Assembly: GCA_052379845.1 (NCBI GenBank)
Contig: JBQTCF010000013.1
Direction: 5' to 3' (one strand)
Length of the DNA stretch: 64,000 nt
DNA from: Roseinatronobacter sp052379845
Lineage (GTDB): Bacteria; Pseudomonadota; Alphaproteobacteria; Rhodobacterales; Rhodobacteraceae
This document shows positions 1 through 8,051 of this stretch, one piece after another (the first letter of the stretch is position 1; every line of letters begins with the position of its first letter). The notes beneath the pieces are model-generated. The model was given only the letters and a program-made list of their open reading frames with translations. It made no database searches and was not told the origin of the DNA. The position numbers and the translations under genes are program-made.

Positions 1-108
1 ATCACATATTACGACGGGCAGGGGGCGCTGCGGCGCGTGGATGCAATGGGCCGGATCGACGCCATTGCCGCCGCATTGGCCCAGATCGTGCAAGACGTGA
101 CAGCGTAG
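1..108 (+). CDS. 3' end of an adenylate-kinase-like gene (partial)
   Basis: An open frame enters from the left edge and stops with TAG at 106-108, leaving the last 35 residues. The tail (ITYYDGQGALRRVDAMGRID...) resembles the C-terminus of bacterial adenylate kinases, where a Tyr-Tyr pair is followed by a short strand ending in V-D-x-M/L and a final helix. Only the end is visible, so the ATP-binding loop cannot be checked. The 171 bases between this stop and the next start hold no other gene and probably contain the promoter of the symporter module. Confidence 0.5.
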   Translation: MTYYDGQGALRRVDAMGRIDAIAAALAQIVQDVTA

Positions 109-279
109 GAATCCGGGCAACCGGAAAACGGACGGGCACTGAAACGCGCCCGAATGCAGGCCACTGAGGAGCAATCGGGCCTGCGCACAGGAAAGGTGTG
201 TCGACAGCACATCTTCCCTGCAAGAGAGGAAGCCAGCCCCAAAAGGGGGCGGCACTGGAGGAAACTGGGAGACGTCACA

Positions 280-534
280 ATGTCAGACAAGTCGACAGAC
301 GCCTACTGGAAGGCCAACATTCGCATCATTACCATTTCCATGGTGATCTGGGCGCTTGTGTCCTTCGGGTTCGGCATCGTTCTACGCCCGCTTTTGTCGG
401 GTATTCCAATCGGTGGGACCGATCTTGGGTTCTGGTTCGCGCAGCAAGGCTCGATCCTGACCTTTATCGTCCTGATCTTCTACTACACCTGGTACATGAA
501 CAAACTCGACAAAGAGTTTGGCGTGGAAGAATGA
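280..534 (+). CDS. DUF4212 protein, putative small subunit of a sodium:solute symporter
   Basis: An 84-residue membrane protein with two hydrophobic helices (about residues 15-38 and 50-70) and the family's typical start, in which a Lys/Asp/Tyr-Trp stretch precedes the first helix. DUF4212 proteins are known as the small partner encoded directly upstream of a subgroup of large SSS-family symporters, and that is the arrangement here, with a 14-base gap. I chose the ATG at 280, preceded by GGGAG, because an upstream in-frame ATG at 154 adds 42 residues of non-membrane sequence not expected for the family. Confidence 0.88.
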   Translation: MSDKSTDAYWKANIRIITISMVIWALVSFGFGIVLRPLLSGIPIGGTDLGFWFAQQGSILTFIVLIFYYTWYMNKLDKEFGVEE

Positions 535-548
535 GGGATACCTGAAAA

Positions 549-2315
549 ATGGATCAGTTTGTAATCAACCTTATCTTTGTGGGCGCATCCTTCGCGCTTT
601 ACATTGGTATCGCGATCTGGGCACGCGCCGGGTCGACCTCTGACTTTTATGCGGCTTCGCGCGGGGTTAACCCCATCGTCAACGGTGCGGCCACTGCGGC
701 GGACTGGATGTCGGCGGCAAGCTTCATTTCGATGGCGGGTCTTATCGCCTTCGTGGGCTATGGCAACTCGACCTTCCTGATGGGCTGGACGGGCGGCTAT
801 GTGCTGTTGGCCATGTTGCTGGCCCCCTATCTGCGCAAATTCGGCCGCTTCACTGTGCCCGACTTCATCGGGGACCGTTTCTACAGCCAGACCGCGCGTC
901 TGGTGGCTGTCATCTCGCTTCTGGTCATGTCGATCACCTATGTGATCGGCCAGATGACGGGTGCTGGCGTGGCGTTTTCGCGCTTTCTGGAAGTTTCCAA
1001 CCAGACCGGCCTGTTCATCGCGTCGGGCGTTGTGTTCATCTATGCCGTTCTTGGCGGGATGAAGGGCATTACCTATACGCAGCTTGCGCAATATGTCGTG
1101 CTGATCATCGCCTATACCATTCCTGCGGTGTTCATCTCGATGCAGCTGACAGGTAACCCGCTGCCACAGCTTGGGCTGTTCAGCACGCATACGGCTTCTG
1201 GCCAGCCGCTGCTGACCACATTGAACGAAGTTCTGGTTGAACTGGGCTTCAATGACTATACCGGCAATCACGGATCAACCTTCAACATGGTGTTGTTCAC
1301 CCTGTCGCTGATGATCGGTACTGCAGGTCTGCCGCATGTGATCATCCGCTTCTTTACGGTTCCGAAAGTGGCAGATGCGCGCAAATCGGCAGGTTGGGCG
1401 CTGGTGTTTATCGCGCTTCTGTACACGGTTGCACCTGCTGTTGGTGCAATGGCGCGTCTGAACATCATCACCACGCTGTATCCCAACGGTGTCGCAGGCG
1501 AGCCGCTGGCATTCGACGCCAAGCCCGACTGGATGCTGAACTGGGAACGCACAGGTCTGTTGCGCTTCGAAGACAAGAACGGCGATGGCCTGATCCAGTA
1601 CTATAACGAAGCCCGCCCACCGGCGCGCGCCGTTGAAGAAGGCTGGGAAGGCAATGAAATGGTCACCTTCAACCAGGATATTCTGGTTCTGGCGAACCCC
1701 GAAATTGCACAGCTTCCCGGTTGGGTTATCGGTCTGATCGCGGCTGGCGGTCTGGCGGCGGCGCTGTCCACGGCGGCAGGTCTGTTGCTGGCAATTTCGT
1801 CCGCCATCAGCCATGACCTGATCAAGTCCATGATCAATCCGGGCATTTCGGAAAAGGGCGAATTGCTTGCGGCCCGTATTTCGATGGCCTTTGCGATTGC
1901 GCTGGCAACCTATCTGGGCCTCAACCCGCCGGGCTTTGCGGCGCAGGTGGTGGCGCTGGCCTTCGGTCTGGCAGCATCCTCGCTGTTCCCGGCCATCATG
2001 ATGGGCATCTTCTCCAAGAAGATGAACTCCTCGGGGGCGATTGCCGGCATGATCGTGGGTCTTGGGTCCACAGTGCTGTATATCTTCACCTATCTGGGGT
2101 GGTTCTTCATCCCCGGCACCAACATGTTGGCCAACACACCTGACAACTGGCTGTTCGGCATCTCACCGCTAAGCTTTGGTGCGGTTGGTGCGGCGCTGAA
2201 CTTCGCAGCGGCCTATGTCGTCAACAAAATGACCGGCGATGCGCCTGCGGAAATTCAGGAACTGGTGGAATCGATCCGCGTGCCCAAAGGGGCAGGCGCG
2301 GCTGTCGATCACTGA
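549..2315 (+). CDS. Sodium:solute symporter, acetate-permease-like (large subunit, VC_2705-type)
   Basis: A 588-residue polytopic membrane protein of the SSS family, most like ActP-type monocarboxylate/acetate permeases. The N-terminus has the family pattern (YIGIAIWARAGSTSDFYAASRG, then a membrane helix containing GNAATAADWMSAASFI-like sequence) followed by about 13 hydrophobic segments. It probably imports acetate or a similar carboxylate with Na+. A soluble insertion near residues 320-385 carries an EF-hand-like loop (D342-x-N344-x-D346-G347-x-I349), unusual in a permease. The start is ATG 549, with GAGGGA overlapping the upstream stop. Neighbouring genes for DUF4212 and DUF294 proteins are classic companions. 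The substrate is inferred. Confidence 0.88.
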   Translation: MDQFVINLIFVGASFALYIGIAIWARAGSTSDFYAASRGVNPIVNGAATAADWMSAASFISMAGLIAFVGYGNSTFLMGWTGGYVLLAMLLAPYLRKFGRFTVPDFIGDRFYSQTARLVAVISLLVMSITYVIGQMTGAGVAFSRFLEVSNQTGLFIASGVVFIYAVLGGMKGITYTQLAQYVVLIIAYTIPAVFISMQLTGNPLPQLGLFSTHTASGQPLLTTLNEVLVELGFNDYTGNHGSTFNMVLFTLSLMIGTAGLPHVIIRFFTVPKVADARKSAGWALVFIALLYTVAPAVGAMARLNIITTLYPNGVAGEPLAFDAKPDWMLNWERTGLLRFEDKNGDGLIQYYNEARPPARAVEEGWEGNEMVTFNQDILVLANPEIAQLPGWVIGLIAAGGLAAALSTAAGLLLAISSAISHDLIKSMINPGISEKGELLAARISMAFAIALATYLGLNPPGFAAQVVALAFGLAASSLFPAIMMGIFSKKMNSSGAIAGMIVGLGSTVLYIFTYLGWFFIPGTNMLANTPDNWLFGISPLSFGAVGAALNFAAAYVVNKMTGDAPAEIQELVESIRVPKGAGAAVDH

Positions 2316-2332
2316 TCCGACGCAAAGACACT

Positions 2333-2362
2333 GGCCTGTCCCCGTGCTACCGGGGGCAGGCC
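2333..2362 (+). other. Intercistronic hairpin
   Basis: The 12-base arms at 2333-2344 and 2351-2362 pair with one mismatch around a 6-base loop, between the symporter and DUF294 genes. There is no T-run, so it could be an mRNA-processing or stability element that sets the ratio of symporter to the downstream signalling genes, rather than a full terminator. Confidence 0.5.
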
Positions 2363-2399
2363 GTCCCAACTTGGGGCCGGTGCAATCAGGACAAAGACA

Positions 2400-4232
2400 A
2401 TGACCCAAATCGCCCCGAAAGTTCTGGAATTCCTGCAATCGGTGCATCCATATGATTCCTTGCCGCAGGACGAACTGGCGCGTGTCGCCAGTTGCTTCAG
2501 CCGCAAGGAAGTGTCTGCAGGCACAGTTGTCTATTCCGAAGGCGAGCCGATAGACGGGGTGTATCTGGTCAAATCCGGCACAATCGAAGTGACTGATACC
2601 CATGGCGCGCTGGTGTCCATACTGGCGCCGCGCAATTCCTTCGGGGAACGCGGCCTTTTGCGGGACGGGCGCGCGGTGACAACGGCAACTGCCACGGCAA
2701 ATTCGGTGCTGTTGTGCCTGCCCGCGCCCGAACTGCGCCACCTGATCGCCAATTTCCCGGCGTTTGAACGGTTTTTCAGCCGGGGCGTGCCCTCGGGCGG
2801 GAAGCTGGGGCGGCAAAATGACCTTGCCACGCTGAAGGTGGCCGATCTGATGGCGCGCAAGCCCGTGACGGCCACACCACAAATGACCGCCCAGCAAGCG
2901 GCCGGGTTGATGCGCGACAACCGCATTTCCAGTGTGGCCGTGGTCGAGGGCGAAAAGCTGGTTGGCATTGTGACAACACGCGACCTGTCAGGCCGTGTGC
3001 TGGCAGAAGGACGCCCCCTTGATACCCCGCTGGCCGAAGTGATGACCCCTGACCCGCTGGCGTTGTCGCCCAATTCGCTGGGGTCGGATATCTTGCATAT
3101 GATGCTGGAACACCGGATCGGGCATTTGCCCGTGGTGCGTGGCGATACGCTTGTGGGCATGATCACCCAGACAGACCTGACGCGGTTTCAGGCCATCAGT
3201 TCGGGGCAATTGGTGCGCGATGCGGCCGTGGCGGAAAGCTATGCTGATCTGGCCCATGTGACCGAACGTATTCCGCAGCTTTTGTTGCAACTGGTGGGCG
3301 CACATAACGCCCATGATGTGATCACCCGCCTGATTACCGACATTGCCGATACCGTGACGCGGCGGTTGTTGAAACTGGCCGAAGAAAAGCTTGGACCCCC
3401 GCCCGTGCCCTATCTTTGGGCGGCCTGTGGCAGTCAGGGCCGCCAGGAACAAACCGGCGTCAGTGATCAGGACAATTGCATCATCATAGATGACAGCGTG
3501 ACCCCGGATGACATGGGCTATTTCGCCGATCTGGCGCGGTTTGTGTCTGATGGTCTGGATGCGGCGGGGTATTTCTATTGCCCCGGCGACATGATGGCGA
3601 CCAATCCGCGGTGGTGCCAGCCGGTCCGCGTGTGGCGGCGGTATTTTCAGGGCTGGATCAACTCCCCCTCGCCAGAAGCGCAGATGCTGTCTTCGGTCAT
3701 GTTTGATCTGCGCCCGATTGGCGGGCAGGTCAGTCTGTTTCGGGATTTGCAGGATGAAACGCTGGACGCGGCCAGCAAGAATTCGATTTTCGTTGTCCAC
3801 ATGATTTCGAATTCCATCAAACACGCACCCCCGCTTGGGTTGCTGCGCGGCTTTGCAACCATTCGTTCGGGTGAACATAAGAACCATGTCGACATGAAGC
3901 TGGGCGGTGTGGTGCCGGTCACTGACCTTGCGCGCGTCTACGCACTGCGCGGGCGCATCACGGCTGTCAATACACGCGCGCGCCTGCTGGCGGCCGAAGA
4001 GCAGGGCATCATCTCGGTGTCTGGCGCGCGCGACCTGATCGAAGCTTATGACTTGATTGCAGACCTGCGCCTTGAAAATCAGGCGACACTGGTGCGCATG
4101 GGGCGCAAGCCTGACAATTTTCTTGCGCCATCCGACCTGTCGGATTTCGAACGCAGCCACTTGCGCGATGCATTCGTCGTGGTGCGCACCATGCAATCTG
4201 CCGTAGGCCAGATTGCAGGAACCTTAGGCTAG
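2400..4232 (+). CDS. cNMP-binding/CBS/DUF294 nucleotidyltransferase-like protein
   Basis: A 610-residue soluble protein with four modules in order: a cyclic-nucleotide-binding beta-roll (about 15-125, with GEPIDGVYLVKSGTIEV), two CBS domains (about 140-265, each ending in an LVGI/MVT-T-x-DL pattern), a DUF294 nucleotidyltransferase-like domain (about 290-430, with GSQGRQEQTGVSDQDN near 343, which resembles the GlnD-type G-S-x-GR...D-D active site), and a DUF294 C-terminal helical domain. The family recurs beside acetate-type symporters in proteobacteria. A role sensing energy or nucleotide state for transport is likely, but no biochemical function is established from sequence. The gene lies 84 bases after the symporter. 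Confidence 0.88.
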   Translation: MTQIAPKVLEFLQSVHPYDSLPQDELARVASCFSRKEVSAGTVVYSEGEPIDGVYLVKSGTIEVTDTHGALVSILAPRNSFGERGLLRDGRAVTTATATANSVLLCLPAPELRHLIANFPAFERFFSRGVPSGGKLGRQNDLATLKVADLMARKPVTATPQMTAQQAAGLMRDNRISSVAVVEGEKLVGIVTTRDLSGRVLAEGRPLDTPLAEVMTPDPLALSPNSLGSDILHMMLEHRIGHLPVVRGDTLVGMITQTDLTRFQAISSGQLVRDAAVAESYADLAHVTERIPQLLLQLVGAHNAHDVITRLITDIADTVTRRLLKLAEEKLGPPPVPYLWAACGSQGRQEQTGVSDQDNCIIIDDSVTPDDMGYFADLARFVSDGLDAAGYFYCPGDMMATNPRWCQPVRVWRRYFQGWINSPSPEAQMLSSVMFDLRPIGGQVSLFRDLQDETLDAASKNSIFVVHMISNSIKHAPPLGLLRGFATIRSGEHKNHVDMKLGGVVPVTDLARVYALRGRITAVNTRARLLAAEEQGIISVSGARDLIEAYDLIADLRLENQATLVRMGRKPDNFLAPSDLSDFERSHLRDAFVVVRTMQSAVGQIAGTLG

Positions 4233-4247
4233 AAGGACCAGCCCCCT

Positions 4248-4823
4248 ATGATTATCGAATTTCTGGCCGTTATCGTCGCAGGCTTTGGCGGTTTTGGGGT
4301 GGCGCATCTTCTGCACCGCCTGAGCTGGCGCAACCTGCCGGACTGGATTGCGCCTTTCGGGGCGGCGGCGGGGATGGTGTGCATGCTGGTCTGGCTGGAA
4401 TACACCTGGGCCGGACGGTTCGAGGCCGGTTTGCCGGATGAAGTGACTGTTGTCAGCAAGAATGAGCATCGCATCTGGTATCGCCCCTGGACCTATGTTG
4501 TGCCGCTGACCACCCGCATTGCCGCAATCGACAACCGGGTGCGCCAGACCAACCGCAACAACCCCGATATGGTTCTGACAGGTGTGGTCCTGAAGGAACG
4601 TTGGGCGCTGACCTTCGGGTTTCAGTCCTTGTTTGACTGCAGCACAGCACGCCGCGCTGATCTGACCGAAGGCACAATCTTGAATGATCAAGGGATACCG
4701 GCCGCCGCTGAATGGTATCAGCTGACGCCCGACGACCCGTTTCTGACCGTCGCATGTGCAGGAGGAGGAGCCGCAAATGGAGGAGTGCGCGAAGAAGGCG
4801 AAGATTCTGGTGGTCGAGGATGA
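4248..4823 (+). CDS. Small membrane protein of the symporter module, function unknown
   Basis: A 191-residue protein whose first 60 residues form two hydrophobic segments (about 4-20 and 32-50), followed by a soluble part with an R-x-W-Y-R-P-W cluster near residue 78. I do not recognise the family. It starts 15 bases after the DUF294 stop with AAGGAC upstream of ATG 4248. Its last 15 codons overlap the response regulator start in another frame, and the Gly-rich tail is encoded by the regulator's GGAGGAGGAG ribosome-binding site. The tight packing implies a role in the same membrane signalling module. Confidence 0.75.
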   Translation: MIIEFLAVIVAGFGGFGVAHLLHRLSWRNLPDWIAPFGAAAGMVCMLVWLEYTWAGRFEAGLPDEVTVVSKNEHRIWYRPWTYVVPLTTRIAAIDNRVRQTNRNNPDMVLTGVVLKERWALTFGFQSLFDCSTARRADLTEGTILNDQGIPAAAEWYQLTPDDPFLTVACAGGGAANGGVREEGEDSGGRG

Positions 4824-5193
4824 AGACAACATCGCCATAGCGCTGGACTATCTTCTGACCCGCGAAGGCTATGACCAGACACGCCTTGCCACCGGGGCAG
4901 GGGCGCTGGACATGATCCGCGACCAAAAGCCCGATCTGGTTTTGCTGGACGTCATGCTGCCCGAAGTGTCGGGCTATGATATTTGCCAATCCGTGCGCGC
5001 CGACCCGGACTGCGCGGATGTGCGCATCCTGATGATGACGGCGCGCGGGTCGGCCATGGAACGGCGCAAGGGCTTGGCCATGGGGGCGGATGGTTTCATC
5101 TCCAAGCCGTTTGAACTGAAGGAATTGCGCGAAGAAGTGCGCAAGATCCTTGCTGGCGAAACTGTCCCGCCAACGGACCGCACCGATGCTTGA
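4777..5193 (+). CDS. Single-domain response regulator (REC only)
   Basis: A 138-residue CheY-like receiver with no output domain. Expected residues are present: the acidic pair in ILVVEDED, the phospho-acceptor Asp in LVLLDVMLPEVSGYD, Thr in MMTARG and Lys in ISKPFE. I chose ATG 4777 because a very strong GGAGGAGGAG sits 6 bases upstream; a GTG at 4756 would start upstream of that site. It overlaps the preceding gene by 47 bases and the next gene by 8. With no DNA-binding domain it probably signals by protein contact, perhaps to the fused kinase-like/exonuclease protein encoded next. Confidence 0.9.
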   Translation: MEECAKKAKILVVEDEDNIAIALDYLLTREGYDQTRLATGAGALDMIRDQKPDLVLLDVMLPEVSGYDICQSVRADPDCADVRILMMTARGSAMERRKGLAMGADGFISKPFELKELREEVRKILAGETVPPTDRTDA

Positions 5194-7273
5194 AAAACTT
5201 GGCCTGCGCGTCCGTATCCTGTTATTCTTTGCGTTGCTGGCCGCAGGTGCCGTTGCGGCAGTGGGGGTTGCGGGCTGGCTGGTGGTGTCGCGCAGCGCAA
5301 CGCCCGATCTGGCCGCACCCATGGCGCAGGCCGCTATTCTGGCGGGGTTCCTGATCCTGTTTCTGGTCACCGGCATCTGGTATCTGTTCGACATGAATGT
5401 GGCGCGTGCCATTGACGGGCTGGCAAATGCCATTCGCACGCGCGCCCATGCCGATGTGCAAGGCGATCTGGGCCGCGAAAAGGACCGCGCGCGGTATCTG
5501 GGCGATCTTGCGCCTGCAGCGGCGGAAATATCGCAGTCACTGGCGCAAACCCGGTCCGCGCTGGCGGAATCGGTGGCGCGCGAAACATCCCGCCTGTCTG
5601 CGGAAAAGGCGCGTCTGGAAAAATTGCTGGCAGATGTGCCGGTCGCGGTGCTGCTGTGCACGGCGGATTATCAGCTTGCGTTCTATAACGGGCAGGCGGT
5701 CACCATTCTGGAAGCAGGCGGCGCACCGGGACTGGACCGCAATTTGCTGGACTACCTGCGCGAAGGGCCTGTGCGCCATGCCTATGAACGGCTGGCGAAA
5801 CTGAACGACCCCGAAGCCGCATCCGACCTGATTTGCGCGACCACCACCAGCGGGCGGCTGTTGTCGGGGCGTATGCGGGTGTTGCGCCGCACAGAACACA
5901 CGCAACGCCCCGGCTTCGTGCTGACCCTGCGCGATGTCACCGCTGATCTGGCCGCACATGCCGCGCGCGAATCCCTGCTGGCCGAGGTGTTCGACCGCGT
6001 GCGCCGCCCTGCCGCCAATTTGCAAACTGTGATCGGCGTCATTTCCGAAGACAAGGACATGGCACAAGCCGCTGACCTGATGGGCGCCATGCTGTCCGAA
6101 GTGCGCGGCCTGACCGCCGCCATCACCGAACTGGGCCAGCGCTATGACAAAGGGCGCAATGACTGGCGCCCGCTTGCGCAAATCCGCGCGCGCGATCTGA
6201 TGGACGGGATCGGCGCGCAGTTCGAAACCCTTGGACTGGACCTGCAGACCGAAGGGCCGGAACTGATGCTGACCTGTGACGGGTTTGAACTGGCACTGTT
6301 GCTGCGCTGGCTGGGGCAGAAACTGGCGCAGGCCGGGCATGCGCGCAGCTTTCGTCTGGTTCTGGCAGAAGAAGACGGGCCGGGTGCCGTGCTGGATCTG
6401 GTCTGGCAGGGGCCGTCCCTGTCGGTTGGCGTGTTTGATTCGTGGCTGTCCGACGCGCTGGACCCCGACACCCCGGACCTGACCGCGCGCGCCGTCCTGA
6501 ACGCCCATGGCACCGAGGCCTGGACCGAAATGCGCCCCGATGGCGTGTCGCGGGTGCGCCTGCCCATCCCCAACGCGCGCCGCGCCACAACCCGCCCCGC
6601 CCCCATCCAGCGCGAGGTGGTCTATGATTTCGACCTGCTGTCGAAAGCGCGCAATGCAGGCGTTCTGGAAAGCACGCTGGAGGATCTGACCTATGTTGTG
6701 TTCGACACGGAAACCACCGGCCTGACACCGTCCAGTGACGAAATCGTGCAAATCGCGGCTGTGCGCGTGGTCAATGGCCGCCGCGTCAAGCGCGAGGTGT
6801 TTGATACACTGGTTGATCCCGCGCGCCCCATCCCCCCCTCATCAACCGAAATTCACGGCATCACCGATGATATGGTCAAAGGCGCGCCCGACATGACCGA
6901 GGCTGGCAAGCGTTTCCATGATTTCGCGCGCGGGGCTGTTCTGGTGGCGCATAATGCGCCTTTTGACATGGAATTCCTGCGCAGGCATGAAAAATCCATG
7001 GGGGTGCGGTTCGACCATCCGGTGTTGGACACGGTGCTGCTGTCGGCGGTGGTTTACGGCCAGCTGGAACAACATTCACTGGACGCGCTGACCGCACGTC
7101 TGGGCATCACCATTCCCGAAGAAGCCCGCCACACTGCCATTGGCGATACCGTGGCCACAGCGGATGCGTTTTTGAAGCTGATTCCCATGCTGAAATCGCG
7201 CGGGCTGACAACATTTGGCGATGTCCTGACCGAAGTGCGCCGCCATGGACGGTTGTTGAAAGACCTGAATTAG
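5186..7273 (+). CDS. Membrane-anchored pseudo-histidine-kinase fused to a DEDDh 3'-5' exonuclease
   Basis: A 695-residue protein. Residues 9-33 and about 47-68 are membrane helices; then come a linker/coiled region (100-145), a PAS-like region (about 148-250), a kinase-like dimerisation and ATPase-like region (about 255-460), and a C-terminal DnaQ-type exonuclease (about 500-690). The exonuclease has Asp and Glu in FDTETTGL, Asp in HNAPFDMEF, and His and Asp in RHTAIGDTVAT: a complete DEDDh set. The expected phospho-acceptor His is absent (FDRVRRPAANL where SHELRTPL is usual), and no clear N or G boxes are visible. I chose ATG 5186 over TTG 5150. It overlaps the receiver gene by 8 bases. It may be a membrane-localised nuclease under sensory control; the nucleic-acid substrate is unknown. 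Confidence 0.85.
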   Translation: MLEKLGLRVRILLFFALLAAGAVAAVGVAGWLVVSRSATPDLAAPMAQAAILAGFLILFLVTGIWYLFDMNVARAIDGLANAIRTRAHADVQGDLGREKDRARYLGDLAPAAAEISQSLAQTRSALAESVARETSRLSAEKARLEKLLADVPVAVLLCTADYQLAFYNGQAVTILEAGGAPGLDRNLLDYLREGPVRHAYERLAKLNDPEAASDLICATTTSGRLLSGRMRVLRRTEHTQRPGFVLTLRDVTADLAAHAARESLLAEVFDRVRRPAANLQTVIGVISEDKDMAQAADLMGAMLSEVRGLTAAITELGQRYDKGRNDWRPLAQIRARDLMDGIGAQFETLGLDLQTEGPELMLTCDGFELALLLRWLGQKLAQAGHARSFRLVLAEEDGPGAVLDLVWQGPSLSVGVFDSWLSDALDPDTPDLTARAVLNAHGTEAWTEMRPDGVSRVRLPIPNARRATTRPAPIQREVVYDFDLLSKARNAGVLESTLEDLTYVVFDTETTGLTPSSDEIVQIAAVRVVNGRRVKREVFDTLVDPARPIPPSSTEIHGITDDMVKGAPDMTEAGKRFHDFARGAVLVAHNAPFDMEFLRRHEKSMGVRFDHPVLDTVLLSAVVYGQLEQHSLDALTARLGITIPEEARHTAIGDTVATADAFLKLIPMLKSRGLTTFGDVLTEVRRHGRLLKDLN

Positions 7274-7295
7274 CGATTTTCGCGCATTTCTGCGT

Positions 7296-7334
7296 GTTGC
7301 GCAAAACCGGTTCCCAGTTTTGCGCGACATGCTC
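7296..7334 (+). repeat. Single copy of the AACCGGTTCCC hairpin repeat
   Basis: The core GCGCAAAACCGGTTCCCAGTTTTGCGCGACATG-like sequence matches the units arrayed at 45109-45340, with an inner stem GCGCAAAA/TTTTGCGC. It lies in the 181-base spacer between the exonuclease gene and the tRNA gene, which otherwise shows nothing recognisable. Confidence 0.7.
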
Positions 7335-7454
7335 CAGACGCCGCAACGCCAGAATGTCGTCCTTCAAACTGCTTTTGAAACACGCAGATCAAGCGGTTCA
7401 CGCCACCCGCCACGTTCTCCACATATAGTCACATGATCGGAATATATATGGAAG

Positions 7455-7528
7455 TGGAGGCGAGTACCGGAATCGAACCGGTGTTCACGGATTTGCAATC
7501 CGCTGCGTAACCACTCCGCCAACTCGCC
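7455..7528 (-). tRNA. tRNA-Cys (GCA)
   Basis: Read on the minus strand, a 7-bp acceptor stem GGCGAGT/ACTCGCC closes a full cloverleaf. The anticodon loop TTGCAAA presents GCA, the T-arm contains GGTTCGAATCC, the discriminator is U, and the 3' CCA is encoded (7455-7457 on the complement). The D-arm has TGGCGGAGTGG. It is a complete cysteine tRNA gene standing alone upstream of the HIT gene. Confidence 0.96.
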
Positions 7529-7577
7529 TCTGGGCCAAGCGGATACGCAGTCTGGCAGCCCGCGTCAAGGCTGTTTC

Positions 7578-7961
7578 TTAGGGGGCGGGCATCACCATGG
7601 GGCCGATATTGCGCCCTGCCAGTATATGCACATGCAGATGCGGCACTTCCTGAACGCCATCTGCACCGGCGTTGGAAATCAGTCTGTAGCCTGCGCCATC
7701 TGCGCCGGGGGAAATGCCAAGTTGCGCGCAGACTTTGCCTATGGCGCGGGTGAAATCCACGATTTCCGCATCCGAAGCGTCCAGCGCGAAATGGTCATGG
7801 CAGACATAAGGCCCTTTGGGGATGACCAGCACATGATGGGGCGCTTTGGGGGCGATATCGGTGAAGGCCAGCGCATGATCGGTTTCCAGCACTTTGATGC
7901 AGGGGATTTCACCGCGCAGAATTTTCGCAAAGATGTTCTGGTCGTCATATGTGTAAGGCAT
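7578..7961 (-). CDS. HIT family hydrolase (histidine triad, HINT-like)
   Basis: A 127-residue protein with the defining triad motif HLHVHIL near its C-terminus, preceded by ISNAGADGVQEVPH as in HINT-type nucleoside phosphoramidases. The N-terminal part (NIFAKILRGEIPC..., then FTDIAPKAPHHVLVIPK) is also typical. These enzymes hydrolyse purine nucleoside phosphoramidates or aminoacyl-adenylates in the cytosol. The start ATG at 7961 has AGAGGA 5 bases upstream. It is transcribed toward the tRNA-Cys gene and looks monocistronic. Confidence 0.95.
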   Translation of the reverse strand: MPYTYDDQNIFAKILRGEIPCIKVLETDHALAFTDIAPKAPHHVLVIPKGPYVCHDHFALDASDAEIVDFTRAIGKVCAQLGISPGADGAGYRLISNAGADGVQEVPHLHVHILAGRNIGPMVMPAP

Positions 7962-8051
7962 CGCGTCCTCTTGCAATGAAGGTGTCTGGCGCGCAAGGTA
8001 GGCCCAACAGGGCAGGGCGTCACCCCTGAAAAACAGACAGGCGGGCGGAAG

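Noticed and set aside
2988..4196. A 402-codon minus-strand frame opposite the DUF294 gene
   Set aside because: Its composition is His/Gln/Arg-rich shadow sequence and the plus strand encodes clear domains.
5150..5185. TTG start adding 12 residues to the pseudo-kinase/exonuclease
   Set aside because: The ATG at 5186 begins just before the first membrane helix and gives the usual short overlap with the receiver gene.
7296..7334. EcfG promoter in the GGAACC part of the dispersed repeats
   Set aside because: The repeats contain GGAACC on one strand but no CGTT at 16-17 bases, here or in the array copies.
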